Shown here: piece by piece, positions 27,668 through 35,500 of the stretch
How positions within the stretch are numbered: position 1 is the first letter of the stretch
How the letters are laid out: each line of letters opens with the position of its first letter
Made by a program: the position numbers and the translations under genes
The notes under the pieces: generated by a model
Databases searched by the model: none
Told to the model about the DNA's origin: nothing
What the model saw: the letters and a program-made list of their open reading frames with translations, nothing else
Assembly: GCF_020523985.1 (NCBI RefSeq)
Contig: NZ_JAIVKM010000010.1
Coordinates: 25,025 to 89,024, forward strand
From: Mangrovibacter yixingensis
GTDB lineage: Bacteria > Pseudomonadota > Gammaproteobacteria > Enterobacterales > Enterobacteriaceae
Direction: 5' to 3'
Length of the DNA stretch: 64,000 bases

Positions 27668-28714
27668 ATGAGCAAAATTATCGATGCTAATATGCACTGG
27701 CTGCCAGGCGATCTGTTCTCTGACCAGAAACTGTTAAATGCATTTCTTGATTGCGTACCTAAGCAATATGGCGTGCACACTCGAGTTGAACCCATTGAAG
27801 GCAAAGATCTTAAACAGTTGATCATCGAGCAACCTAAAGGCTACGTGAACCTCAACTATGCCGAAGGTCAGTACACACTGGAAAGCCAGTTGGCAGATAT
27901 GGAAAAGGCCGGAGTTGACCATGCTATTTTCCGTCTGCCCGTCTGGCAGGAATGGCTGGATCTGGATACCTGTAAGATGGTCAATGATCGCATGGCAGAA
28001 TATGTAAAACACAGTGGCGGAAAAATGTCAGCACTGGCGGTTGTTCCGCCATGGGGTACCGAAGAGTGCCTGCGCGAAGTGGATCGTTGCCTTAATCAAC
28101 TGGGTTTTCGTGGCGCACAAATCGTTGCTCACTATGGGCAGATCTACCTTGATGATCCGGCATTTCGCCCCTACCTGCGTTACCTCAATTCACTGAATGT
28201 GCCAGTTGTGGTCCACCACACACCACTGCCAGTGGATTACCATTCAGTGCTGCCTTATACCAACCAACGGCGCCAGTTTGGCCGCTGCGTAGATCAGGCC
28301 ACTGCGGTCGGGCGTGAACTGTTCAGTGGCATGTTTGATGAATTGCCCAACCTTAAATTTATTCACTCTATGCTTGGCGGCGCATTTTATGCCTTTGCGG
28401 ATATGCTGGTTCCGCCACAACACCAGTTTAATGACACGGTGGATCGTTTCCAGGTCGAAAACGGCAAGTTACGCGGCCAGTTAAGCAACAATATCTTCTT
28501 CGATACTTCAGGCGCACCGCAATGGGGCAAAGCCCAGTTGGAAGCCTGTGTGAAAGTCATTGGCGGCAAAAACATTCTTTACGGCAGCTCTTACCCAATT
28601 CGTAAAGACTGGTTCTTCCGCGGTATTGAAACTATTCAGAGCCTTGATATCACCGCTGAAGACAAAGCTAATATCCTGGGTGGTAACGCAGCCCGGATGT
28701 TCCATCTCGATTAA
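27668..28714 (+). CDS. Amidohydrolase-2 (ACMSD-like) family protein with altered metal site
   Basis: A 348-residue TIM-barrel protein of the amidohydrolase-2 family, which includes ACMSD and gamma-resorcylate decarboxylase. The fold is recognisable: strand 1 IDANMHWLP, the barrel motifs VPVVVHHTP (near 177-185) and LKFIHSMLGGAF (near 231-242), then IFFDTSGAP and KNILYGSSYPI near the end. In active relatives the first motif is usually DxHxH or ExH and the last is GSDYP; here the first ligand is Asn and the Asp is Ser. Two middle His residues remain. The enzyme may have lost metal-dependent decarboxylase activity or use a different chemistry. It is central in the operon between the monooxygenase and FAH genes, with no frame damage. 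Confidence 0.75.
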   Translation: MSKIIDANMHWLPGDLFSDQKLLNAFLDCVPKQYGVHTRVEPIEGKDLKQLIIEQPKGYVNLNYAEGQYTLESQLADMEKAGVDHAIFRLPVWQEWLDLDTCKMVNDRMAEYVKHSGGKMSALAVVPPWGTEECLREVDRCLNQLGFRGAQIVAHYGQIYLDDPAFRPYLRYLNSLNVPVVVHHTPLPVDYHSVLPYTNQRRQFGRCVDQATAVGRELFSGMFDELPNLKFIHSMLGGAFYAFADMLVPPQHQFNDTVDRFQVENGKLRGQLSNNIFFDTSGAPQWGKAQLEACVKVIGGKNILYGSSYPIRKDWFFRGIETIQSLDITAEDKANILGGNAARMFHLD

Positions 28715-28789
28715 TCACCTAACCCGGCGGCCTGGTCGTCGGGTTCATTTCTTGATCCCAAAATACGACAGGCGATGAAGGAGGACCCT

Positions 28790-29680
28790 TTGGAAACGCC
28801 TCAATTTATAACCTTTATTCACCGCCAGACAAGCAAGCGGCACTATGGCTTACTCCGTGAAAATGGCGTTGTCGATTTATCCGCACGTTTTGGAAGCCGC
28901 TGGGCAACCCTGGATGCGGTGGTGCAGGATAATGCGCTGCCAGAGTTGGCATTCGAAGCGTCAGGATTGTCTGCCAGTTATTCGGTAAATGACATTATAT
29001 TTACTCCACCACTCACGGCCCCCGGGAAAATTATCTGTGTGGGTGTCAATTACCCTGACCGGGCCCAGGAATACAAAGACGGGCAATCTGATATTCCCTG
29101 GCCTTCACTGTTCGTGCGATTCCCCGATTCTTTTACCGGTCATCAACAACCGCTGGTTCGCCCGGCTGAGAGCGAACAACTGGATTACGAAGGAGAAATC
29201 GCGCTGGTTATTGGCACGGGCGGGCGGCGTATTTCTTATGATGATGCTCCGCAACACATCGCCGCGCTGACGTTATGCAACGAAGGAACGGTGCGCGATT
29301 GGGTCCGTCACGGTAAGTTTAATGTCACACAAGGTAAGAATTTCTGGCATTCGGGCAGTATCGGACCGGGTCTGGTGCCAGTCACACAGGAATCACAACT
29401 GGCCAATATTCAACTTACCACCCGGGTGAATGGTGAACTTCGCCAGCAAGACAATACTGCGCGGATGCACTTCTCCTTCTCACAGCTCATCCACTATATC
29501 TCCACGTTTATTCCACTGTCTCCCGGAGACGTCATTATCACGGGTACACCAACAGGTGCCGGCGCCCGCCAGACCCCACCAGTCTGGCTGAAACCAGGAG
29601 ATGTCATCGAGATCAGTGCAACTGGTCTGGGCACATTACGCAATACAGTGGCAGACGAAGGTGAACTATGCAAAAACTGA
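28790..29680 (+). CDS. Fumarylacetoacetate hydrolase (FAH) family enzyme 1
   Basis: A 296-residue FAH-fold protein. An ATG at 28775 lies upstream of a strong Shine-Dalgarno (AAGGAGG, 28778-28784), so the TTG at 28790 is the better start. The metal-binding Glu-x-Glu is in LDYEGEIALVIG (near 124-135) and the Asp in CNEGTVRDW; the C-terminal motif GDVIITGTPTGAG is typical. FAH proteins hydrolyse or decarboxylate acylpyruvates and related ring-cleavage products. Because hydratase and aldolase genes follow directly (13-nt overlap with the hydratase), an HpaG-like decarboxylase/isomerase role is likely, but a hydrolase role is also possible. Confidence 0.8.
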   Translation: METPQFITFIHRQTSKRHYGLLRENGVVDLSARFGSRWATLDAVVQDNALPELAFEASGLSASYSVNDIIFTPPLTAPGKIICVGVNYPDRAQEYKDGQSDIPWPSLFVRFPDSFTGHQQPLVRPAESEQLDYEGEIALVIGTGGRRISYDDAPQHIAALTLCNEGTVRDWVRHGKFNVTQGKNFWHSGSIGPGLVPVTQESQLANIQLTTRVNGELRQQDNTARMHFSFSQLIHYISTFIPLSPGDVIITGTPTGAGARQTPPVWLKPGDVIEISATGLGTLRNTVADEGELCKN

Positions 29681-30483
29681 CTCTCACCCGTGAACAAATT
29701 GATGCAGCGGCCTGCACGCTGCATGAAGCAGAAAAAAGCCGTACTCAAACCGGGCTACTTTCCCGCAGCTACCCACAAATGACACTGGATGATGCCTACG
29801 CCATTCAGGCTGCCTGGGTTAAACAAAAGAAAGCGTCTGGGAGGAAAGTCATTGGCTGGAAAATCGGCCTGACCTCCAAAGCTATGCAGTATGCGCTGAA
29901 TATTGATACTCCGGACTCTGGTGTATTACTTGATGACATGGCTTTTGATGATGGTGCATTGATCCCGGCAACACGCTTTATTCAACCACGTATTGAAGCT
30001 GAAATCGCCTTTTTGATGAAAGCCCCACTACGTGGGCCAAATGTAACCGTGCAGGATGTCATGCGGGTGACAGAAGCTATCGCTCCGGCACTGGAAATCC
30101 TCGACACCCGCATTGTGCGGCGCGACCCACAAACCCAGCAACTGCGCACCATTGTCGATACGGTTTCCGATAACGCAGCCAATGCCGGTATTGTGTTATC
30201 CAGCCAATGGTACAGACCAGAAACCCTTGATATGCGCTGGATGGGTGCCATTGTTTCGCGCAATGCCTGCGTGGAAGAGACCGGGCTGGGCGCTGCGGTA
30301 CTTAATCACCCGGCCCGTGGTATCGCATGGCTCGCCAACCGACTGTCCAATTATGATGAGAGCATTGAAGCCGGGCAAATAGTGCTCTCAGGTTCATTTA
30401 TTCGCCCCATTGAGGCACCACATGGCAGCACTATTGTGGCGGATTTTGGCACCTATGGCAGCGTTAGCTGCTTCTTTGAGTGA
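29668..30483 (+). CDS. 2-oxo-hept-4-ene-1,7-dioate hydratase-like (HpaH family)
   Basis: A 271-residue enzyme similar along its length to E. coli HpaH (267). Shared motifs include DDAYAIQAAWVKQKK, GWKIGLTSKAMQ (near 62-73), FIQPRIEAEIAFLM (near 104-117), DTVSDNAANAGIVL and the late ETGLGAAVLNHPARGIAWLA (near 203-222). It adds water to a 2-hydroxy-dienoate/2-oxo-enoate in meta-cleavage lower pathways, using Mg or Mn. It starts inside the end of the FAH gene and is followed 9 nt later by the aldolase, so all three are coupled. Confidence 0.88.
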   Translation: MQKLTLTREQIDAAACTLHEAEKSRTQTGLLSRSYPQMTLDDAYAIQAAWVKQKKASGRKVIGWKIGLTSKAMQYALNIDTPDSGVLLDDMAFDDGALIPATRFIQPRIEAEIAFLMKAPLRGPNVTVQDVMRVTEAIAPALEILDTRIVRRDPQTQQLRTIVDTVSDNAANAGIVLSSQWYRPETLDMRWMGAIVSRNACVEETGLGAAVLNHPARGIAWLANRLSNYDESIEAGQIVLSGSFIRPIEAPHGSTIVADFGTYGSVSCFFE

Positions 30484-30492
30484 GGTACGAGT

Positions 30493-31272
30493 ATGGCTGC
30501 TGCGGTTAACTACTTTAAACAGGCTCTGGCAGAAGGAAAAACACAGTCCGGGCTGTGGCTTGCTCTGGCAAACCCCTATTGTGCTGAAATTTGTGCTCAC
30601 GCCGGTTTTGACTGGGTTTTACTGGATGGTGAACACGCACCTAATGATGTTCCCTTGCTGATGAACCAATTGCAGGTACTGGCAGCCAGCCCGGTGCATC
30701 CTGTCGTACGTGCCCCCACCGGCGCCCCCTGGATTATCAAACAACTGTTAGATATTGGTGCTCAGTCCTTGCTGATACCGATGGTTGAATCGGCCGATGA
30801 AGCCAAACAACTGGTCCGTGCGGTACGTTATCCGCCGGAAGGTTGCCGTGGCGTAGGTGCGGCACTGGCAAGAGCATCGGGTTTTAACCGTATCCCGGAC
30901 TACCTGAAAACAGCAAACGAACAAATCTGTTTACTGGTACAGGTGGAAAGCTGTATCGGGTTGAAAAACCTTGAAGCGATTACACAGACAGAGGGAGTTG
31001 ATGGCGTATTTATTGGGCCAGCAGACCTTGCTGCCGACATGGGATTTCCGGGTATGCCCGGAGCACCAGAAGTGGTCACTGTGGTAGAAAAAGCGCTGCG
31101 TAAAATACGTGAACTCGGCAAACCAGCCGGGATCCTGACTGCCGACTTGCAACTGGCTGAGCGTTACCTGAACGCAGGCGCTGTTTTCCTGGCAACGGGA
31201 AGTGATGTGGGGTTGCTGGTTCAGGCGACAAATCACCTGGCACAGCATGTGCGGGAACGGCTTATACCCTAA
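30493..31272 (+). CDS. HpaI-type class II pyruvate aldolase
   Basis: A 259-residue enzyme similar along its length to E. coli HpaI. Active-site motifs are WVLLDGEHAPND (catalytic His near 45), VVRAPTGAPWIIKQLLDIG, the metal ligand Glu in LLVQVESCIGLKN, and the ligand Asp in FIGPADLAADMG. HpaI-type aldolases split 4-hydroxy-2-oxo-heptanedioate-like acids into pyruvate and an aldehyde (succinate semialdehyde in the Hpa route). It is the last gene of the plus operon. The island's own padR gene lies downstream in convergent orientation. Confidence 0.9.
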   Translation: MAAAVNYFKQALAEGKTQSGLWLALANPYCAEICAHAGFDWVLLDGEHAPNDVPLLMNQLQVLAASPVHPVVRAPTGAPWIIKQLLDIGAQSLLIPMVESADEAKQLVRAVRYPPEGCRGVGAALARASGFNRIPDYLKTANEQICLLVQVESCIGLKNLEAITQTEGVDGVFIGPADLAADMGFPGMPGAPEVVTVVEKALRKIRELGKPAGILTADLQLAERYLNAGAVFLATGSDVGLLVQATNHLAQHVRERLIP

Positions 31273-31319
31273 GCAGATTTTACCGTACTGGATCCCCAGT
31301 ACGGTCTGCTAAACCCGCT

Positions 31320-32153
31320 TTATTGCGCATGGCTCCACTGAATATCCAGAGTTTCCCGCACGGCTGTTTCTGCTAAATGACGCACGATAATGTTTTCCAT
31401 TTCAATCAGTTTGGATTCACTGTCTGATGTCAGGATTACACGCAACGTCTCCGGCAAAGCCTCAAGACGAATTTCCCCAAGACTCAGACGAAACTGCCCG
31501 CTTAACTCATCACTGACTACAGGTGTGCGGTGCTGAAAATGGCTGCACAGTCGCCGAACAAACCGTGCCGCATTCGGTGTGGCAATATTGGCGATACTGC
31601 ACATTGCCCCAGCGGCGGGGGCGGGTGTTGATAACAGTGTTTCAATTCGCTGTGCCGCGCTATGAATGGCATCAGCGATTTGCTGAATAACAGCTTCGTT
31701 TTCCGGTTCAACACTGGCACGCAAATTCAGAGCCCGCTTCAGATGGTCCATCGCACCTACCAACTCTGGTGGTGATGTTTTTCCCGTCCGGGGTGGAACG
31801 ATACGCTTTTGCAGCATTTCCATCACAGCATGGTTGGCAGCCAAAAAAGCCTTGCCTTCAGGGGTAATGCTATAACGCTTACGCCCACCTTTTTCCAGAT
31901 CGATCACAGCATATCCCCGGTCATATAACCAGGTCAGTGTCGGGTAAATAACACCAGGACTGGGCTTATAAAGACCAGCGAAACGCGCTTTGATTGCATG
32001 TATCAACTCATAGCCATGGCTGGACTGATCAGCAAGCATTGACAGTAGCAGAACACGCAACTCGCCATAATCAAAAACGCGCCCTCTACGTTTTTCCTGG
32101 CTGGCGGGTTCGTGGTTAACCGTTGTTTTATCCAAGTCTTGTGCCTGTTCCAT
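31320..32153 (-). CDS. PadR-family regulator fused to a DUF2218 domain
   Basis: A 277-residue two-domain protein. The N-terminal winged helix is PadR type: RVFDYGELRVLLLSMLAD, HGYELIHAIKARF, PSPGVIYPTLTWLYDRG and GGRKRYSITPEG. The C-terminal 90 residues match DUF2218: IATPNAARFVRRLCSHFQHR, then ENIIVRHLAETAVRE and a final QIDW-like DIQW. PadR proteins are usually repressors released by phenolic acids. The start at 32153 is favoured because AAGGGA precedes it at proper spacing; an upstream ATG (32168) overlaps that site. It sits between the two halves of the island and probably controls both. Confidence 0.82.
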   Translation of the reverse strand: MEQAQDLDKTTVNHEPASQEKRRGRVFDYGELRVLLLSMLADQSSHGYELIHAIKARFAGLYKPSPGVIYPTLTWLYDRGYAVIDLEKGGRKRYSITPEGKAFLAANHAVMEMLQKRIVPPRTGKTSPPELVGAMDHLKRALNLRASVEPENEAVIQQIADAIHSAAQRIETLLSTPAPAAGAMCSIANIATPNAARFVRRLCSHFQHRTPVVSDELSGQFRLSLGEIRLEALPETLRVILTSDSESKLIEMENIIVRHLAETAVRETLDIQWSHAQ

Positions 32154-32195
32154 TGGTTTTCCCTTCATCGCTCACAGCAACATATCTAAACTTTA

Positions 32196-32208
32196 AATAT
32201 ATCGCAAA
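32196..32208 (+). promoter_or_regulatory. Candidate PadR-type operator motif, copy 2
   Basis: AATATATCGCAAA lies 43-55 bp upstream of the padR start and shares 12 consecutive bases with the motif in the catabolic operon promoter (23796-23807). This fits autoregulation together with control of the operon. Confidence 0.4.
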
Positions 32209-32267
32209 AACGGTATTACTCCATGTTTAATGGCAGGTTTTCCTTACTATCGACTTCCCCAGCTGCG

Positions 32268-32648
32268 CTACAATACGGCAATGAAATCACACTGGATACG
32301 AATATTCCCGGTAAATTCTCCGCTTTGAGTGTGCCGGGCTGGCCTGGTCGCTGGGTCCGGGAAATAACTCAGCCAGTGCCGGTTAACAATATCTCGTTCT
32401 TGCTTATCCACCATCCATAATGTCATTTTCACAATGTTGTCGAGACTTCCCCCCGCGGCTTCAACAATGGTTCGAACATGCTCAAACATATACTGACATT
32501 GCAGATCCATATCCACAGGCACCTGTTGGCTGGCAGGTTCACGGCCATAAATAACGGCAGTAAAAACCATATTACCGACCAGACAAGCAGCAGGTGTTGG
32601 ATTGGCATGAGGAAAGGTATCCACATAAATACTTTTACGCATGGTCAT
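32268..32648 (-). CDS. RidA (YjgF/YER057c/UK114) family protein
   Basis: A 126-residue RidA-fold protein. Visible features are MVFTAVIYGREPAS, the helix QYMFEHVRTIVEAAGGSLDNIVKMTLWM and the late RPARHTQ, where an Arg like the catalytic Arg of RidA deaminases is present. RidA proteins hydrolyse imines or enamines; pathway members such as 2-aminomuconate deaminases of aminophenol routes belong to the same family. The start at 32648 has AGGAA at good spacing. It lies 99 nt upstream of padR and 50 nt downstream of the porin gene, on the same strand. A role on a nitrogen-containing intermediate is inference. Confidence 0.8.
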   Translation of the reverse strand: MTMRKSIYVDTFPHANPTPAACLVGNMVFTAVIYGREPASQQVPVDMDLQCQYMFEHVRTIVEAAGGSLDNIVKMTLWMVDKQERDIVNRHWLSYFPDPATRPARHTQSGEFTGNIRIQCDFIAVL

Positions 32649-32698
32649 ATTTTCGGTTCCTGTTAATAATTACGGGCAGTTTCCCTGCCCGCAAAGGA

Positions 32699-34036
32699 TT
32701 AATATTCGCTATCTGGCATCAGGCTACCAAATTTGTAGACAAGACGCAGTCGTTCTGCATGATAATTACCTGTTACGGTTGAAGGGGAATTAACATAATC
32801 GAACTCAAATTGAATATTCAGACGCTGAGTTAAATTGTAACCAAGAATCATAAAACCAGCATTGACATTTTCAGCTGCCAGAGGGTAATAAACCCCCGAT
32901 GAAGATTTTAAATTCAACCGGGTATACCCTAAAACAGTTAACCACTGATCATTATGATAGACATAACGTAATGCCAGTGAATTACCAGGCTGGTTACTGG
33001 TTACCATTGATGCCAAAGGCTGGCCATCTTCAATGGGTGTCGTATTATAAATACCAAAGCTATAAGGTGCAAAATATGCCCCATTGAGGAATGCATTATC
33101 TTTACTGGGTACCTGAGTTGTTATGATTGAAAAACTGTGATTACGGTTGCGTATACCAATCCGGGCTGAATAGAGATCAGTATCAATATTCTGATAAGGC
33201 CATGCCTGGTCACTGGCATCCCACTCGTGCAGGTACTGTGCTCCTACAAATGGAGTCCAGCCACTTACTGCCAGACCAGATATTGGAATTTCCGCCCCGG
33301 TGTAGGCTAACTGAGCCCGTTTGTCGAAATGGTAGTACCAGGCTTCTGCTGTTGCGCCATAACGCTGACCATAACGTAATCCCACTGTTGAAAAACCATC
33401 ACTGTCCACCGAAGGCAAACTGGTTTCATCCACTTCAGGTGCCCCTACATCACCTTTGCCAAAGGTGTCTGAACTCCCAGGCTTAAACCGGTAGATACGA
33501 TAACCGTACAGGTTAACTTGCCTGGCAAAAGGTAATGCGTAGCTCCCACCATAACCTTGATATAACAGGGGAATCATGGTTCTGCCATTTCCTTCATTAG
33601 CAAATGGTGTATCAAGACCAATCCGACCACCCTGCACATCCAAACCGTATCCCTGGTAACGCAGAAATGCTTTTCCTAACACATTAACATTGTCTGAGGG
33701 TAAATAGACTTCAGTTTTATCTTCATTACTGGAATTCAGGCCTAAATTCCATGATGCATAATCACCAAGACCAAAACTTAGCCCATGCCATTGTGGGCTG
33801 CGGTATTGAATATCGCCACCAAAAGCATGTGTATGTTTATTTTCAACCGTACCACTAAATTCTTTAAAAAACTGCATAGTTTTAAGTTCACCCGATATTC
33901 CACCTTCAGATAACCAGGCATTAAATGAGTCTGAATCTTGCTGAGAATAAGGCATTTCGGCATAACTTTTTTCACACAACAACGCCAAAGGAAATAAAGT
34001 AAAAGCAGCCAGGCGGAAAAAATTATCGCATCCCAT
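32699..34036 (-). CDS. OprD-family outer-membrane porin
   Basis: A 445-residue protein with a signal peptide ending near SYAEM. The mature part has alternating beta-strand character throughout and OprD-like features: early FFKEFSGTVENKHTHAFGGD, GLSFGLGDYASWNLGL, the tract GGRIGLDTPFANEGNGRTMI, and a final strand region RLRLVYKFGS. OprD-type porins pass small carboxylates and aromatic acids. They are uncommon in Enterobacteriaceae outside ChiP-like proteins, so this one supports import of the island's aromatic substrate. The DNA here is more AT-rich than the flanking catabolic genes. Confidence 0.75.
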   Translation of the reverse strand: MGCDNFFRLAAFTLFPLALLCEKSYAEMPYSQQDSDSFNAWLSEGGISGELKTMQFFKEFSGTVENKHTHAFGGDIQYRSPQWHGLSFGLGDYASWNLGLNSSNEDKTEVYLPSDNVNVLGKAFLRYQGYGLDVQGGRIGLDTPFANEGNGRTMIPLLYQGYGGSYALPFARQVNLYGYRIYRFKPGSSDTFGKGDVGAPEVDETSLPSVDSDGFSTVGLRYGQRYGATAEAWYYHFDKRAQLAYTGAEIPISGLAVSGWTPFVGAQYLHEWDASDQAWPYQNIDTDLYSARIGIRNRNHSFSIITTQVPSKDNAFLNGAYFAPYSFGIYNTTPIEDGQPLASMVTSNQPGNSLALRYVYHNDQWLTVLGYTRLNLKSSSGVYYPLAAENVNAGFMILGYNLTQRLNIQFEFDYVNSPSTVTGNYHAERLRLVYKFGSLMPDSEY

Positions 34037-34273
34037 TTGTTTAGAACCTCATTAATAATGACCGTTATTTGCCAATTTTTATACAGCACTACCCTGCTGG
34101 CATATAAATGCCAGTAAAATAAAAACAGCCACACAGAATTAAATCGCTTCACAGGGATACAGTGAAATACCGATACCAGTCACCACACTAATACTGATTT
34201 TAATCGTTTACACACCTGTAGCATGCAATATGGCGGGCGCTCTGTTCACCCTCGTCCTTGCCTGAAATGAATA
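34037..34273. other. Porin upstream region
   Basis: 237 nt, AT-rich, between the porin and the DUF3500 gene on the minus strand. It probably carries a separate porin promoter. The ATATATC motif of the other island promoters is not seen here. Confidence 0.3.
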
Positions 34274-35500
34274 TTAATTCTGGCGCCAGGATGCCAGTAA
34301 AGCTTTACCATAGTCGTTACCGTTTGGAATTCGGGTAATTGTATGAATATGAAAGCGTGCAGGTTCGGTGTTAGTCAGCCACATGCCATTGTGATGATCA
34401 AATTCCAGCATAATAACCGGGCTCTGTATGCGGTAATAAAAGACATCATCATCACCACACCCACCAATCCAGCACCACCAGGTTTCATCCAGCCATTTTT
34501 CTACCAGAGACATGCGTGCCTGACGCGGCCCGGCTGGCAGAAAATCGATGAAAGCGGCGACAGTGTCTAAAAGATTGGCGCGCTGTTGCGTAGAAAATTC
34601 CGCAGCACATATTCCTTCGAGAGGAATAATGCGATTATCCTGGAACGCGCCCCCCAGATGCCTCTGGTCAGCGAAATTGAATCGCCAGGCAGGCATCGCC
34701 GGATCTTCCATTTGTGTATAAAGGGTTGCCCGGCGCTGCTGGTCAGGTGTTAAGGACTGCATCAATGCAAGGCCTGAGCTTTCTTCCTGGGTAAACAACA
34801 CGCAATCCTGCTCATTTCCCCGGTCAATCACATTCGGTTCAACACCCATAAAAGTTGGTGCAATAACCAACTGGCGGCCAAGGATGAAACAGCTGAATGC
34901 AACATGGTGGCCATAGATTACCCATCCCCAGGGCTTCTCTACGGATGGTTCACCAAACAACATAAAATGAAAACTCCAGCGGTTCATAATATTGTTCAGT
35001 GAGTACAGTTCACCTAAAAAGTGATTGGCATCCATCAACCGTACGACTTTCTGGTAGCCTTTATCACTGGTGCAACAACGTAGTAGCGACAAAAAAGCGT
35101 CCCGCGCAGATTCTGTTGTGTTTTCCAGGCGAACACCATAGTCATTAAAAGGTATTTCAGGGTTATACCAGGCGCGCCACTGTTTGGCCTCTATTGGCTG
35201 ACAAACCTTCCCATGTTCTTCTGGCGTCAACGTCGCCAGAAGGTGTTGAGCGGCAGCCATCGCAGACTCCACATCGAACCCCTCATCAGCTACAGAAAAT
35301 AGCCCCGGCTGAACCTCTCCATTACAGGTAATGCCATGAAATGTTTCATCCAGTAATGATTGCCAGTGAGCCTGTAAGCTGCGTGCCTGTTCGGTTGCCA
35401 ACATGCGTCGTGCATAAGTTTGCGGGTCAACATTACGGGCACACAAAATGCGGGGAGCATCGGCAGGTAACAGGTAGTCACGAAAATTTCGGCTGGTCAT
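34274..35500 (-). CDS. DUF3500 family protein
   Basis: A 408-residue protein that fits DUF3500: the central stretch WGWVIYGHHVAFSCFILG followed by LVIAPTFMGVEPNVID matches the family pattern (WGW..GHH, then TPTFLGAEP). Other features are LTPEEHGKVCQPI and MLEFDHHNGMWLTN near the C-terminus. His-rich motifs (GHH, DHHNG, FHIH) suggest metal binding but this is not shown. The start overlaps the FAH2 stop by 4 nt with AGGAG upstream, so it is coupled to the catabolic minus operon. No function is established; an enzyme acting on a pathway side product is possible. Confidence 0.7.
   Translation of the reverse strand: MTSRNFRDYLLPADAPRILCARNVDPQTYARRMLATEQARSLQAHWQSLLDETFHGITCNGEVQPGLFSVADEGFDVESAMAAAQHLLATLTPEEHGKVCQPIEAKQWRAWYNPEIPFNDYGVRLENTTESARDAFLSLLRCCTSDKGYQKVVRLMDANHFLGELYSLNNIMNRWSFHFMLFGEPSVEKPWGWVIYGHHVAFSCFILGRQLVIAPTFMGVEPNVIDRGNEQDCVLFTQEESSGLALMQSLTPDQQRRATLYTQMEDPAMPAWRFNFADQRHLGGAFQDNRIIPLEGICAAEFSTQQRANLLDTVAAFIDFLPAGPRQARMSLVEKWLDETWWCWIGGCGDDDVFYYRIQSPVIMLEFDHHNGMWLTNTEPARFHIHTITRIPNGNDYGKALLASWRQN

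Noticed and set aside
23932..31272. Standard hpa (4-hydroxyphenylacetate) cluster
   Set aside because: The hydroxylase pair HpaBC, HpaE, HpaF and the enteric HpaD type are absent; only HpaH- and HpaI-type enzymes are shared.
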